From: Candidatus Eremiobacteraceae bacterium
Lineage (GTDB): Bacteria; Vulcanimicrobiota; Vulcanimicrobiia; Eremiobacterales; Eremiobacteraceae
DNA length: 33,417 bases
Assembly: GCA_035314825.1 (NCBI GenBank)
Contig: DATFYX010000086.1
Coordinates: 1-33,417, forward strand
Direction of reading: 5' to 3'
Positions 1 to 6,676 of this stretch are shown here, one piece after another. Position 1 is the stretch's first letter, and each line of letters starts with the position of its first letter. The translations under genes were made by a program, and so were the position numbers. The notes under the pieces are model-generated. The model was not told the origin of the DNA, did no database searches, and saw only the letters and a list, made by a program, of their open reading frames with translations.

Positions 1-588
1 GGCGCTCCGGCCGAGCGCGCAGCGATACGTGTTCGCGTAGGGCAGATGATAGACGCCGGGCAGCAGCGGACCGAAATGCCGGCGAAACTTGACCTTGCTC
101 GAACCAAGCGAAATAGCCCCGGTCGTGCGGCCGTGGAACGACCCTTCGAAGGCGATGATGTTCTGGCGCTTCGTGTGTGCGCGCGCGAGCTTGATCGCGC
201 CCTCGACGGCCTCGGCGCCGGAGTTGGTGAGGAACGTCCGCTTCGCGCCGGGTCCGGGGGCGAGCTTGGCCAGCCGTTCGCACAGATCGGAGAACTGGGG
301 GTAATAGAAATCGGTCGAGCAGATGTGCAGGAACTTGCGCGCCGTCTCCTCGATCGCTGCGACCACTTTGGGGTGCGAATGGCCGGTCGCCGCCACGGCG
401 ATGCCCGCCATGAAATCGAGGTAACGGTTGCCGTCGACGTCCTCGATCATCGCGCCCGCGCCGCGCTCGACGACAAGGGGATACTCCTTGATGTACGAGG
501 GCGACGAGTATTGCTTGTCCTTCGCGATCACCGCCTCAGCCTTGGGACCCGGCGGCGGCACGAGGATCTTCGGATAGCTCTTTGCCAT
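1..588 (-). CDS. Class III aminotransferase, GabT type (3' end outside window)
   Basis: This is a pyridoxal-phosphate enzyme of the class III (omega) aminotransferase family, and 4-aminobutyrate or acetylornithine aminotransferase is the likely kind. The ATG at 588 opens a frame that stays open for 196 codons to the window edge, so the PLP lysine and C-terminus are not visible. Family marks that can be read include YLDFMAGIAV with the following GHSHPKV segment, the TNSGAEAVEGAIKLAR cofactor-phosphate loop near residues 122-137 and FEGSFHGRTTGAISL just after it. These are the usual N-terminal half motifs in the usual order. It lies downstream of a small lipoprotein gene with a 101-base gap that contains two hairpins, so it is probably not tightly coupled to it. 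The substrate cannot be fixed from this half. With the P5C dehydrogenase and the second class III enzyme nearby, amino-acid or GABA/ornithine breakdown is a reasonable inference. Confidence 0.88.
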   Translation of the reverse strand, partial: MAKSYPKILVPPPGPKAEAVIAKDKQYSSPSYIKEYPLVVERGAGAMIEDVDGNRYLDFMAGIAVAATGHSHPKVVAAIEETARKFLHICSTDFYYPQFSDLCERLAKLAPGPGAKRTFLTNSGAEAVEGAIKLARAHTKRQNIIAFEGSFHGRTTGAISLGSSKVKFRRHFGPLLPGVYHLPYANTYRCALGRSA

Positions 589-609
589 GTGGTTCTCCGC
601 GGACGCAGA

Positions 610-636
610 ATGAAGCCCGCACTAAGCAGGCTTCAT
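610..636. terminator. Hairpin between the lipoprotein and GabT-type genes
   Basis: atgaagcc (610-617) and ggcttcat (629-636) form a perfect 8-base stem, with an inner GC/GC pair of dinucleotides around an actaa loop. On the plus strand it is followed by the T-rich tatcttcgtttctt; on the minus strand, where the genes lie, no U tract follows. It sits 22 bases upstream of the GabT-type start codon, so it may end readthrough from the lipoprotein gene or affect the leader of the next one. Confidence 0.3.
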
Positions 637-667
637 ATCTTCGTTTCTTAGACCGCGGAACCTCTGC

Positions 668-684
668 GCCGAATATTATTCGGC
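668..684 (-). terminator. Hairpin just downstream of the lipoprotein stop codon
   Basis: A perfect 7-base stem with a 3-base loop (gccgaat att attcggc) lies 6 bases past the stop codon at 690-692. No run of U follows on the minus strand, so it is not a classical intrinsic terminator. It could stabilise the transcript 3' end or be a small dispersed palindrome. Confidence 0.3.
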
Positions 685-689
685 TGTGG

Positions 690-1421
690 TCAGTAGTAGA
701 TGTTCGCGACGAAGTTCTCGTAGGAGCCCGGTGGGCAAGGCGGCGGTGGGCGATGCGGCGGGGGAAAACAGAAGTGGACGATCCGTCGGATCGAAAATCC
801 GCTGGGATCATTGAATGTCAGCGTCTGCCCGCTGACCGATGCGTTCATGAGTGTGGTGCCGGAGCAGCTCGGCGGCGTTCCAACGGTCCCGCCGTACGAG
901 CATGCCGCCAAGACGAACGACTTTCCCCATGTCGTCACGGTCGCTGGCAGCGTCACGACGACTTGCAAACCCGAGCCGAACGTGCCGCCGCCGATGAAGC
1001 CGGTCGGAGAGAGAGTCAGCGACAAGACTTCGGTGCTGGTCCCAGGCGGCGCCGGAGGTCCGGTGCTCGCGTCCGGCACGTCGACTTGCATGCTCACCTT
1101 GTCGAACGGACCCGTGATCGGATAGCTGTTCGACGGAACGGTGACGGAGCCGGCGAATCCGCAGACAGCCGGCAGCGCGACCATTTGGCTCTGCGCCTGG
1201 TTCGTGAACGCGAACGAATTCTTGCCTGAGCACGCGGCAGGCGGGTTCGTCGGCGCTGCAGTCGGCGGAGCCGTCGGAGGCATGGTCGGCGCGATCGTCG
1301 CTAGCGGTGGACCGCCTTGCGGATTGGGCGTTCCGGGTATCGCCGAATTCGTCCCGCAGCCTGTACCTACGAGCACCGTGACCACTACGAGAGCAAAGCC
1401 TAGAACAAAGCGTGTAAGCAT
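690..1421 (-). CDS. Small proline/threonine-rich lipoprotein, unknown function
   Basis: I do not recognise a functional domain. The 243-residue product starts with a basic n-region, a hydrophobic stretch from about residue 4 to 19 and a lipobox-like LVGTGC with Cys22, so a lipid-anchored envelope protein is likely, although Gly at -3 is not ideal. Residues about 28-63 form a low-complexity Pro/Thr/Ala linker. The rest looks like a small beta-rich extracytoplasmic domain with several cysteines, and a Pro-rich patch (FPPPHRPPPP) lies near the C-terminus. The ATG at 1421 is chosen because GGAGG sits 8 bases upstream; the frame could extend five codons to a TTG at 1436, but that codon overlaps the ribosome-binding site. 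The gene appears monocistronic, with a plausible promoter and an inverted repeat just upstream and hairpins after its stop. Confidence 0.72.
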   Translation of the reverse strand: MLTRFVLGFALVVVTVLVGTGCGTNSAIPGTPNPQGGPPLATIAPTMPPTAPPTAAPTNPPAACSGKNSFAFTNQAQSQMVALPAVCGFAGSVTVPSNSYPITGPFDKVSMQVDVPDASTGPPAPPGTSTEVLSLTLSPTGFIGGGTFGSGLQVVVTLPATVTTWGKSFVLAACSYGGTVGTPPSCSGTTLMNASVSGQTLTFNDPSGFSIRRIVHFCFPPPHRPPPPCPPGSYENFVANIYY

Positions 1422-1456
1422 CGAGATGTCCTCCAAGAAAGGAAGCGCATCTCGAT
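1419..1456 (-). promoter_or_regulatory. Inverted repeat spanning the lipoprotein gene's translation start
   Basis: Positions 1420-1428 and 1448-1456 are perfect 9-base inverted repeats (atcgagatg and catctcgat) separated by 19 bases. On the minus strand the inner arm includes the first two bases of the start codon at 1421, and the spacer contains the GGAGG ribosome-binding site (1430-1434) together with a CUUCC stretch that could pair with it. If transcribed, the structure would control access to the start. If transcription begins near 1448, as the promoter-like sequence suggests, the outer arm is not in the RNA and the repeat could instead be a protein-binding operator. Which applies cannot be decided from sequence alone. 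Confidence 0.45.
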
Positions 1457-1482
1457 TCTAGCGCGTTCGCTTTACGGTTAAA
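1455..1482 (-). promoter_or_regulatory. Putative sigma-70-like promoter for the lipoprotein gene
   Basis: Read on the minus strand, TAGAAT (1455-1460) matches the -10 consensus at five of six positions. TTTAAC (1477-1482), 16 bases further upstream, is a weak -35 match. The start site would fall near 1448, about 27 bases before the ATG. The stretch is AT-richer than its surroundings. Support is by motif only. Confidence 0.35.
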
Positions 1483-1510
1483 TCCGCAGAAATACGCAGA
1501 ACGGCGCCGT

Positions 1511-3097
1511 TTAGACCATCCGCGTGCGCGACTGCTCCCGCATGAACTGCTCGACGTAGTACGGTCCGCAGCCGCCCTTGCCCGTGATGCCCGAGCCCTT
1601 CCAGCCGCAGAACGATTGCACGCCCGGCCACGCGCCGGTGGTGGCCCCGGTGCGCCGGTTCACGTAGAGCACGCCCGCTTCCATCTCGTTGAAAAAGCGT
1701 TCGATCTCTTTATCGTCTTGCGAGAACAGCCCACCCGTCAGCCCGAGCTTCGAGCGATTGGCCTCTTCGAGCGCGCGCTCGAACGACGGCACGGTGCCCA
1801 CGGCCAGGAACGGCAAGAACAGCTCGCGCTGATACAACTCGTGTTCGAGCGGCAATTTGACGATCGTCGGCTTGACGTAATTCCCTTTGCCTAGCCGCTC
1901 GCCGCCAAGGCGCTCGCCGCCGGCCAGCATCGTGCCAGCCTTGCGCGCGCTTGACGCCGCCTCGTCGAACTTGCGCGTGGCCGCCTCGTTGATGACGGGG
2001 CCGAACCACACGTCGCGCTCGGTCGGATCGCCGATCACGATCTTGCTCGTCTTGTCGAGCAGCATCTCGATGAACGTGTCGGCCACGCGCTCGTCGACGT
2101 ATACGCGCGAGCATGCGCTGCACTTCTGCCCTTGATAGCCGAACGCCGAACGCATGACGCCGTCCGAGGCGGCGTCCAGGTCCGCGCTCGCCGCGACGAT
2201 CGCCGCGTTCTTGCCGCCGAGCTCGCCCAGCACGGGCTTCGCATACACGCCGCTCGCGCCGACTTCGCGCAGGATCTGCATGCCGACTTCTTGCGAACCG
2301 GTGAACGCGACGCCGTCGATGCCGGCATGGCGCAGCAGCGGTTGGCCGACGCCCTCGCCCGATCCGTAGATCAGATTGAACACGCCCGCCGGAACGCCCG
2401 CGTCGTGATAGGCCGCGGCGAGCTTCGAGCCCGTCAGCGACGCCATCACCGAAGGCTTGAGCACGACCGCATTGCCCGCCAGCATTGCGGCGCTCGACAT
2501 GCCGGTCGCCAATGCGAGCGGGAAATTGAAGGGCGAGATAACCGCGAAGACGCCGTAGGGCCGCAGCGCGTCCTGCGTCTGCTCGTTTGGAGAGAGTTGG
2601 CCCAGCGGGCGCATGTAGCCGTTCGCGCCTTCGACCTGGTCGGCGTAATAGTCGATGAGATCGGCGGCCTCTTCGGCGTCGCCGAGCGACTCGATGCGGT
2701 TCTTGCCGACCTCGATGCTCATGACCGCCGCGATCTCGTAACGGCGCTCGCGGATGTTCTCCGCGGCGCGGCGCATGATCGCGAGGCGCTCGCGCCACGG
2801 CATCGCGCCCCAGCGCTTCTGCGCGGCGCGCGCCGCAGCCACCGCGGCGTCGATCTGCGCGGGGCTGGCGCTATAGAACGCGCCGATTCGCAGGTCTCGA
2901 TCGATCGGGCTGTGCCATTCGAGCGCCGTGCCCTCTCCCTTTATCTTCGCGCCGTTGACGAACGGGTGATGGACGGCGCCGAGCTCGCCGCGCACCGCGC
3001 GCAGTGCGGCATCGAATCCGGCATGGATCTCGTCCATATTCCCGCCGACGCCTGAATACGTGATCTTCGGCTGCTTGCGCGGTGCTTGAACGCTCAT
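1511..3097 (-). CDS. rocA: L-glutamate gamma-semialdehyde (P5C) dehydrogenase
   Basis: An NAD-dependent aldehyde dehydrogenase that oxidises glutamate gamma-semialdehyde (from pyrroline-5-carboxylate) to glutamate, the last step of proline and ornithine/arginine breakdown in the cytoplasm. The 528-residue length fits the single-domain P5CDH branch. Visible marks are SPFNFP (Asn191), GELGGKN with the general base Glu292, and QGQKCSACSR with catalytic Cys326; that Cys context is typical of P5C dehydrogenases. The C-terminal EQFMREQSRT also matches this branch. The ATG at 3097 has GAGGAG six bases upstream, and that ribosome-binding site overlaps the stop codon of the preceding aminotransferase, so the two genes are likely translationally coupled. 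A short duplicated GGERLGGERLG segment lies near residue 398. P5CDH activity is inferred from family motifs; a related semialdehyde substrate is possible. Confidence 0.9.
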   Translation of the reverse strand: MSVQAPRKQPKITYSGVGGNMDEIHAGFDAALRAVRGELGAVHHPFVNGAKIKGEGTALEWHSPIDRDLRIGAFYSASPAQIDAAVAAARAAQKRWGAMPWRERLAIMRRAAENIRERRYEIAAVMSIEVGKNRIESLGDAEEAADLIDYYADQVEGANGYMRPLGQLSPNEQTQDALRPYGVFAVISPFNFPLALATGMSSAAMLAGNAVVLKPSVMASLTGSKLAAAYHDAGVPAGVFNLIYGSGEGVGQPLLRHAGIDGVAFTGSQEVGMQILREVGASGVYAKPVLGELGGKNAAIVAASADLDAASDGVMRSAFGYQGQKCSACSRVYVDERVADTFIEMLLDKTSKIVIGDPTERDVWFGPVINEAATRKFDEAASSARKAGTMLAGGERLGGERLGKGNYVKPTIVKLPLEHELYQRELFLPFLAVGTVPSFERALEEANRSKLGLTGGLFSQDDKEIERFFNEMEAGVLYVNRRTGATTGAWPGVQSFCGWKGSGITGKGGCGPYYVEQFMREQSRTRMV

Positions 3098-3102
3098 GAC
3101 AT

Positions 3103-3110
3103 TCTCCTCA
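3103..3110 (-). promoter_or_regulatory. Ribosome-binding site of rocA overlapping the upstream stop codon
   Basis: On the minus strand, the aminotransferase stop TGA (3108-3110) runs directly into GAGGAGA, giving TGAGGAGA six bases before the rocA ATG at 3097. The stop codon is part of the Shine-Dalgarno sequence, an arrangement that favours ribosome handover between the two genes. Confidence 0.7.
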
Positions 3111-4517
3111 ATCGACAGGAACCGTGGCGGTGTATGGAGCGGTCGAATTCATTCGACCGTTGTTCGTGGACGCCGTGTCGGCGCGCACGACCTCCGCGAT
3201 GGTAGTGCGCAATTTCTCGACCAGCTCGTCGATCTGCGCTTCAGCGATGGTCAGCGGCGGCGCGATCATCACCAGGTCTCCGTTGATGCCGTCCGCATGG
3301 CCGACGTTGGGCCACAGCACAAGGCCGTTATCTCTCGCGCGCGCGATGATCCGTTCGACGAATTTGCGCTCGCGCGCGAACGGCCGCTTGGTCGCGCGAT
3401 CCGCGACGAATTCCACCGCCGCGAGCATGCCGATGCCGCGCACGTCGCCGACGACGCCTGCGCTCGCCGCATCATCCTGCAGCGCGCGCAGCGATGACTG
3501 CAGGTAGCCGCCGACCTCGTGCGCGCGGCGCACCAGCTCGTGGCGCTCGATGTAGCGCAGCACGGCCAGCGCGGCCGCGCTCGAGAGCGCATGATGCGAG
3601 TAGGTCTGGGCGTGGACGAGGCCGCCGAACTTGCCGCGCGCGAGCGTGTCGACCAGCGAACGCTTGGCGAGCATGGCCGAAAGGGGAGCATAACCGCCGT
3701 TGAGCCCTTTGCCGAGCGTGATGATGTCGGGCACGATCGGCTTGCCCGCCGCGTCGCTGAAGTGTTCGAGCGCGAAGAATTTTCCGGTGCGGCCGACGCC
3801 TGTGAGCACTTCGTCGGCGACGAACAGCACGCCATAGCGATCGCATATCTCGCGGATGCGCGCGTAGTAGCCTGGAGCCGGCACGGAAGCGCCGGTCGAC
3901 GAACCGCCGATCGGCTCTGCGATGAACGCCGCGACGTTCTCCGGGCCGGCCTCGAGGATCGCGGTCTCCAGCGCGTCGCCGGTCATGGCAGGATCGTCAT
4001 CGCCTTCTGCCCGGTACGGATACGGAGCGTCGATCATCATCACGTCGACCAGCCACGGCGCATAGACGGCGCGATAGTGCGGCCGGGCTGAGGCCGAGAG
4101 CGCGAGCAGCGTGTTGCCGTGATAGCCCGGCGTGCGTGCGATGACGACCGTTCGATCGGGGTCGCCGCGCTCGACGTGGTATTGGCGCGCGAGTTTGAGC
4201 GCCGCCTCGACCGCTTCTGAACCGCTGCACAGGAAATAGGCACGATCGACGCCGGCCGGCGCTTTAGCCGCTAGGGCGTCGGCCAGTTCTTCGACCGGCG
4301 GTGTCGTGAACGCCGTGCCGTTGACATAGGCGACGGTCGATGCTTGCTTCGCGATGGCGTCGGCGATCTCGCGAACGCCATGGCCGATGGATGCGACCAT
4401 CGCGCCGCCGCTGCCGTCCAAATACTGCTTGCCGGCGCTATCGTACAGATAGACGCCTTCGGCGCGCACGATGGTCGGCGGCGTGACGCCAAGCTTTCTA
4501 TAGAAGACGTGGCTCAT
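3108..4517 (-). CDS. Class III aminotransferase (aspartate aminotransferase family, omega type)
   Basis: A PLP-dependent aminotransferase of fold type I class III. The 469-residue protein from the ATG at 4517 begins MSHVFYRK and has all expected blocks in order: SGSEAVEAALKLAR (98-111), GYHGN (131-135), FVADEVLTGVGRTG with cofactor-binding Asp235, and TLGKGLNGGYAPL with the Schiff-base Lys270. The frame is open 26 codons further upstream to 4595, but that stretch is low-complexity Arg/Ser/Pro overlapping the flippase gene, so 4517 is preferred and leaves a 20-base overlap. It sits between the flippase gene and rocA; pairing with a semialdehyde dehydrogenase suggests the two act in sequence on an amino acid whose amino group is removed to give an aldehyde. 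The substrate is not determinable. The C-terminal tail is odd: residues 454-461 are encoded by a palindromic repeat that recurs in larC. Confidence 0.85.
   Translation of the reverse strand: MSHVFYRKLGVTPPTIVRAEGVYLYDSAGKQYLDGSGGAMVASIGHGVREIADAIAKQASTVAYVNGTAFTTPPVEELADALAAKAPAGVDRAYFLCSGSEAVEAALKLARQYHVERGDPDRTVVIARTPGYHGNTLLALSASARPHYRAVYAPWLVDVMMIDAPYPYRAEGDDDPAMTGDALETAILEAGPENVAAFIAEPIGGSSTGASVPAPGYYARIREICDRYGVLFVADEVLTGVGRTGKFFALEHFSDAAGKPIVPDIITLGKGLNGGYAPLSAMLAKRSLVDTLARGKFGGLVHAQTYSHHALSSAAALAVLRYIERHELVRRAHEVGGYLQSSLRALQDDAASAGVVGDVRGIGMLAAVEFVADRATKRPFARERKFVERIIARARDNGLVLWPNVGHADGINGDLVMIAPPLTIAEAQIDELVEKLRTTIAEVVRADTASTNNGRMNSTAPYTATVPVD
3135..3160 (-). repeat. Palindromic repeat copy 1, in frame within the aminotransferase tail
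   Basis: The core is cggtcgaat - tc - attcgaccg (140-148, 149-150 and 151-159 after 3000), a 9-base perfect stem. The 26-base unit matches 7675-7700 at all positions except the two central bases. On the minus strand it encodes Gly-Arg-Met-Asn-Ser-Thr-Ala-Pro (residues 454-461), eight residues before the stop. Confidence 0.75.
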
Positions 4518-5850
4518 CGAGCAGAACCGCTTCGTCGGAGAGGGGGGCGGCTGCCTGCGGCGCGCCGCGCAGCGTCGCTGCGATGTATGCGACAATGATG
4601 GGCAGCAGCGCGAGATTGACCAGCCCGGCGATGCCGATGAGTCGCGGACCGGTGGTGCCGAACGCGGCCATGAGCGCCGCCTCGAGGACGACCGCGCCCA
4701 CGAGCACCGGCGTGCAGCGATAGCTGCCGACCGCCTGCAGATATGAGATGCCGAGCGCGTCGACCGCGAGCAGCGCTTGCGCCGCGCCGTACTCGCGCAG
4801 CAGAAATTGCGCCTGCACGAACGCGGGCCCGAACGTGATGCCGAGCAACTGCGCGGGCAGCAACGCCGCGATCGCGAATCCGGCCGCCGAGAGCAGCACG
4901 CCCGCGCCGAACGTCAATGCGAGCAGCCGCTGCAGCAATTCGCGGCTCACGTGTTGCGCGGCGGCCGCCTTGGGGGCCATGACCAGCGCGATCATGCCGA
5001 CGCCGAACGGGATCGTGCGCGCGATGATGCCGGCCGCACCGTACAGGCCTGCGTCGGTGCCCGAGAGATGATGCTTGGCGAACAGCTGGTCCATGAAGAG
5101 CAGCAAGAGGACGCAGGCCGAGATCCACAACAGCGAGATCGCGCGCCCGCCCAGCTCGAGGTGGTCGTGCTCCGGCTGCTCGCTCGAGTCGGAGCGCGTC
5201 GTGATGAGCGGCAATGCGACGACGGCGAGCCCCGCGACTGCGCCGACGACGAAGCCGCTGATCGCACCGAGCACCGCCATGCCGGCAGTGACCATCGCCA
5301 GCGCAGAGACGAGCTTGATCGACATCTCGGCGATCATGGAGCCGGAGAAGAGCCAGAAGCGATGTGCGCCTTGCGCCGCGCCGCGAAAAAAAGCGCTGAA
5401 GATCGCGATCGCGAGATATGCTGCGAACGCGAACCACAGCGGCGGTTGCACGATGTGCAGGTACGGACCGGACAGCAGCCCGATGCCGAGCGCGATCGCG
5501 GCGACGGCCAACGCGGCCCCGAACGCAGCCGGCGCGACCGAGCGGACGAATAGGCCCACGCCGGTTACGCGCCGCAGCGCCCACAGCCGTGCCGTGTCCT
5601 GCATGGCGACGATGCCGAGCGGTCCGCCGAACACGCCGAAGATGGTCGCGGCGGCGGCCAGCGTCGCCAGCGTGCCGTAGTCCTCTGGACCCAGGCGGCG
5701 CGATATCAGGAAATGATAGAGATAATTGAAGGCGTTGGCGATGAACGAGCCGCCGATGATGACGGCGGCGTCGCCGCCGATGCGGCGCAACGAAAACGCG
5801 GAGGCGGCGTCGTGGCTCGCGGGGGGTGCGAGCTTGGCCTGCTCAGACAC
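4498..5850 (-). CDS. Polysaccharide flippase, Wzx/MATE-like (MOP superfamily)
   Basis: A polytopic inner-membrane protein that would flip lipid-linked sugars across the membrane. The 450-residue product from the GTG at 5850 starts VSEQAKLAPP and has a short cytoplasmic N-terminus, then about 12-14 hydrophobic segments. The first repeat shows the typical NAFNYLYHFLISRRLGPEDYGTL pattern (first helix, basic loop, G-P-x-x-Y-G). The GTG overlaps the larE stop by 8 bases; 67 further open codons upstream read as Arg/Ser/Ala-rich sequence antisense in character to larE and are rejected. It lies between larE and an aminotransferase, so it is in the same probable transcript as the cofactor genes although its role is envelope-related. 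No glycosyltransferase is adjacent, so the substrate is unknown. It is distinct from the MurJ homologue at 15403-17022. Confidence 0.82.
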   Translation of the reverse strand: MSEQAKLAPPASHDAASAFSLRRIGGDAAVIIGGSFIANAFNYLYHFLISRRLGPEDYGTLATLAAAATIFGVFGGPLGIVAMQDTARLWALRRVTGVGLFVRSVAPAAFGAALAVAAIALGIGLLSGPYLHIVQPPLWFAFAAYLAIAIFSAFFRGAAQGAHRFWLFSGSMIAEMSIKLVSALAMVTAGMAVLGAISGFVVGAVAGLAVVALPLITTRSDSSEQPEHDHLELGGRAISLLWISACVLLLLFMDQLFAKHHLSGTDAGLYGAAGIIARTIPFGVGMIALVMAPKAAAAQHVSRELLQRLLALTFGAGVLLSAAGFAIAALLPAQLLGITFGPAFVQAQFLLREYGAAQALLAVDALGISYLQAVGSYRCTPVLVGAVVLEAALMAAFGTTGPRLIGIAGLVNLALLPIIVAYIAATLRGAPQAAAPLSDEAVLLDEPRLL

Positions 5851-6676
5851 CCGAGCTTCCGACGTTTTCGTTGAGACTGCCGGTGCGATAGCCGCGCGGA
5901 TCGATCTCGACGCGCTCGTAGCCGACGTCGCGCAGCGCGCGCGCGACGTTCCCGCGGCGTTCTTCAAGGCGCGCGATGTCGGCGCGCGGCACTTCGACGC
6001 GCGCGAGCGCACCGAAGTGGCGCACGCGAACGGTCGGGAAGCCGCTGGCACGCAGGTAGCGCTCGGCGAGATCGATGCGCCGCAGGTCGTCGTCCTCGAT
6101 GCGCGTGCCGTACGGCACTCGCGACGAAAGACATGGTGTCGCCGGCTTTTGCCAGACCGGCAGATCGAGCGCTCGCGCGAGCGCGCGCACGTCCGCTTTG
6201 GTCAGATTGGCTTGTGCGAGCGGGCTGCGCACCGCGTGAGCGAGCGCGGCGCCGCGGCCCGGCCGGACGTCGAGCGCGGACGCGCCGTCGTCGGCGTTGG
6301 CTCCATCGACGACGTGGTCGAAGCCGCGTTCGCGCGCGAGATGCGCGAGCCGGCCGAACAGTTCATCTTTGCAATAGAAGCAGCGGTTCGCCGGGTTGGC
6401 GCGGTACGCGGGATTCTCGAACTCGTGCGTCTGCAGCGTCTCGTGCCGGATGCCGATGCGCGCCGCCAATGACCGCGCGGCCTCGAGTTCGCCTTGCGCC
6501 ACGGAAGCGGACACGCCGGTCACGGCAAGCGCGCGGTCGCCCAGCTCGCTGCGCGCGATCGCCGCAAGCAGCGCTGAGTCCACACCGCCGGAGTAGGCGA
6601 CGATCGCGCTGCGCAGCCCGCGCACGCTCGCGCGCAGGTCGCGCTCGCGCGACGCTAGGCTTGGAGCTTGAGCCAC
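5843..6676 (-). CDS. larE: ATP-dependent sacrificial sulfur transferase LarE
   Basis: LarE converts the two carboxylates of pyridinium-3,5-biscarboxylate mononucleotide to thiocarboxylates, after AMP activation, in synthesis of the nickel-pincer cofactor. The 277-residue length is normal. Visible are the PP-loop SGGVDS (29-34), the conserved NRCFYCKDELF block (Cys99, Cys102) and WQKPATPCLSSR, where Cys182 lies at the position of the cysteine that gives up its sulfur in the Lactobacillus enzyme. I see only one Cys in that last block, which suggests the sacrificial type rather than an iron-sulfur type. The start is a GTG at 6676 that overlaps the larC stop by 22 bases. The C-terminus overlaps the flippase start by 8 bases. 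Together with larB and larC this makes a complete LarB-LarC-LarE cofactor set. Confidence 0.92.
   Translation of the reverse strand: MAQAPSLASRERDLRASVRGLRSAIVAYSGGVDSALLAAIARSELGDRALAVTGVSASVAQGELEAARSLAARIGIRHETLQTHEFENPAYRANPANRCFYCKDELFGRLAHLARERGFDHVVDGANADDGASALDVRPGRGAALAHAVRSPLAQANLTKADVRALARALDLPVWQKPATPCLSSRVPYGTRIEDDDLRRIDLAERYLRASGFPTVRVRHFGALARVEVPRADIARLEERRGNVARALRDVGYERVEIDPRGYRTGSLNENVGSSGV

Noticed and set aside
1500-1511. Palindrome aacggcgccgtt at the rocA stop codon as an intrinsic terminator
   Set aside because: It can form only a 4-bp stem with a 4-base loop and no U tract follows on the minus strand.
2132-3055. Long plus-strand open frame opposite rocA (307 residues)
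   Set aside because: Its Arg/Ala/His-rich composition is typical of antisense frames in high-GC DNA, and the opposite strand encodes a fully conserved enzyme.
4777-5553. Long plus-strand open frame opposite the flippase gene
   Set aside because: Charged low-complexity sequence with no domain; it mirrors the codons of the membrane protein.
5851-6051. Extension of the flippase N-terminus by 67 residues
   Set aside because: It overlaps larE, has no hydrophobic or conserved character, and the GTG at 5850 gives the usual short N-terminal tail.
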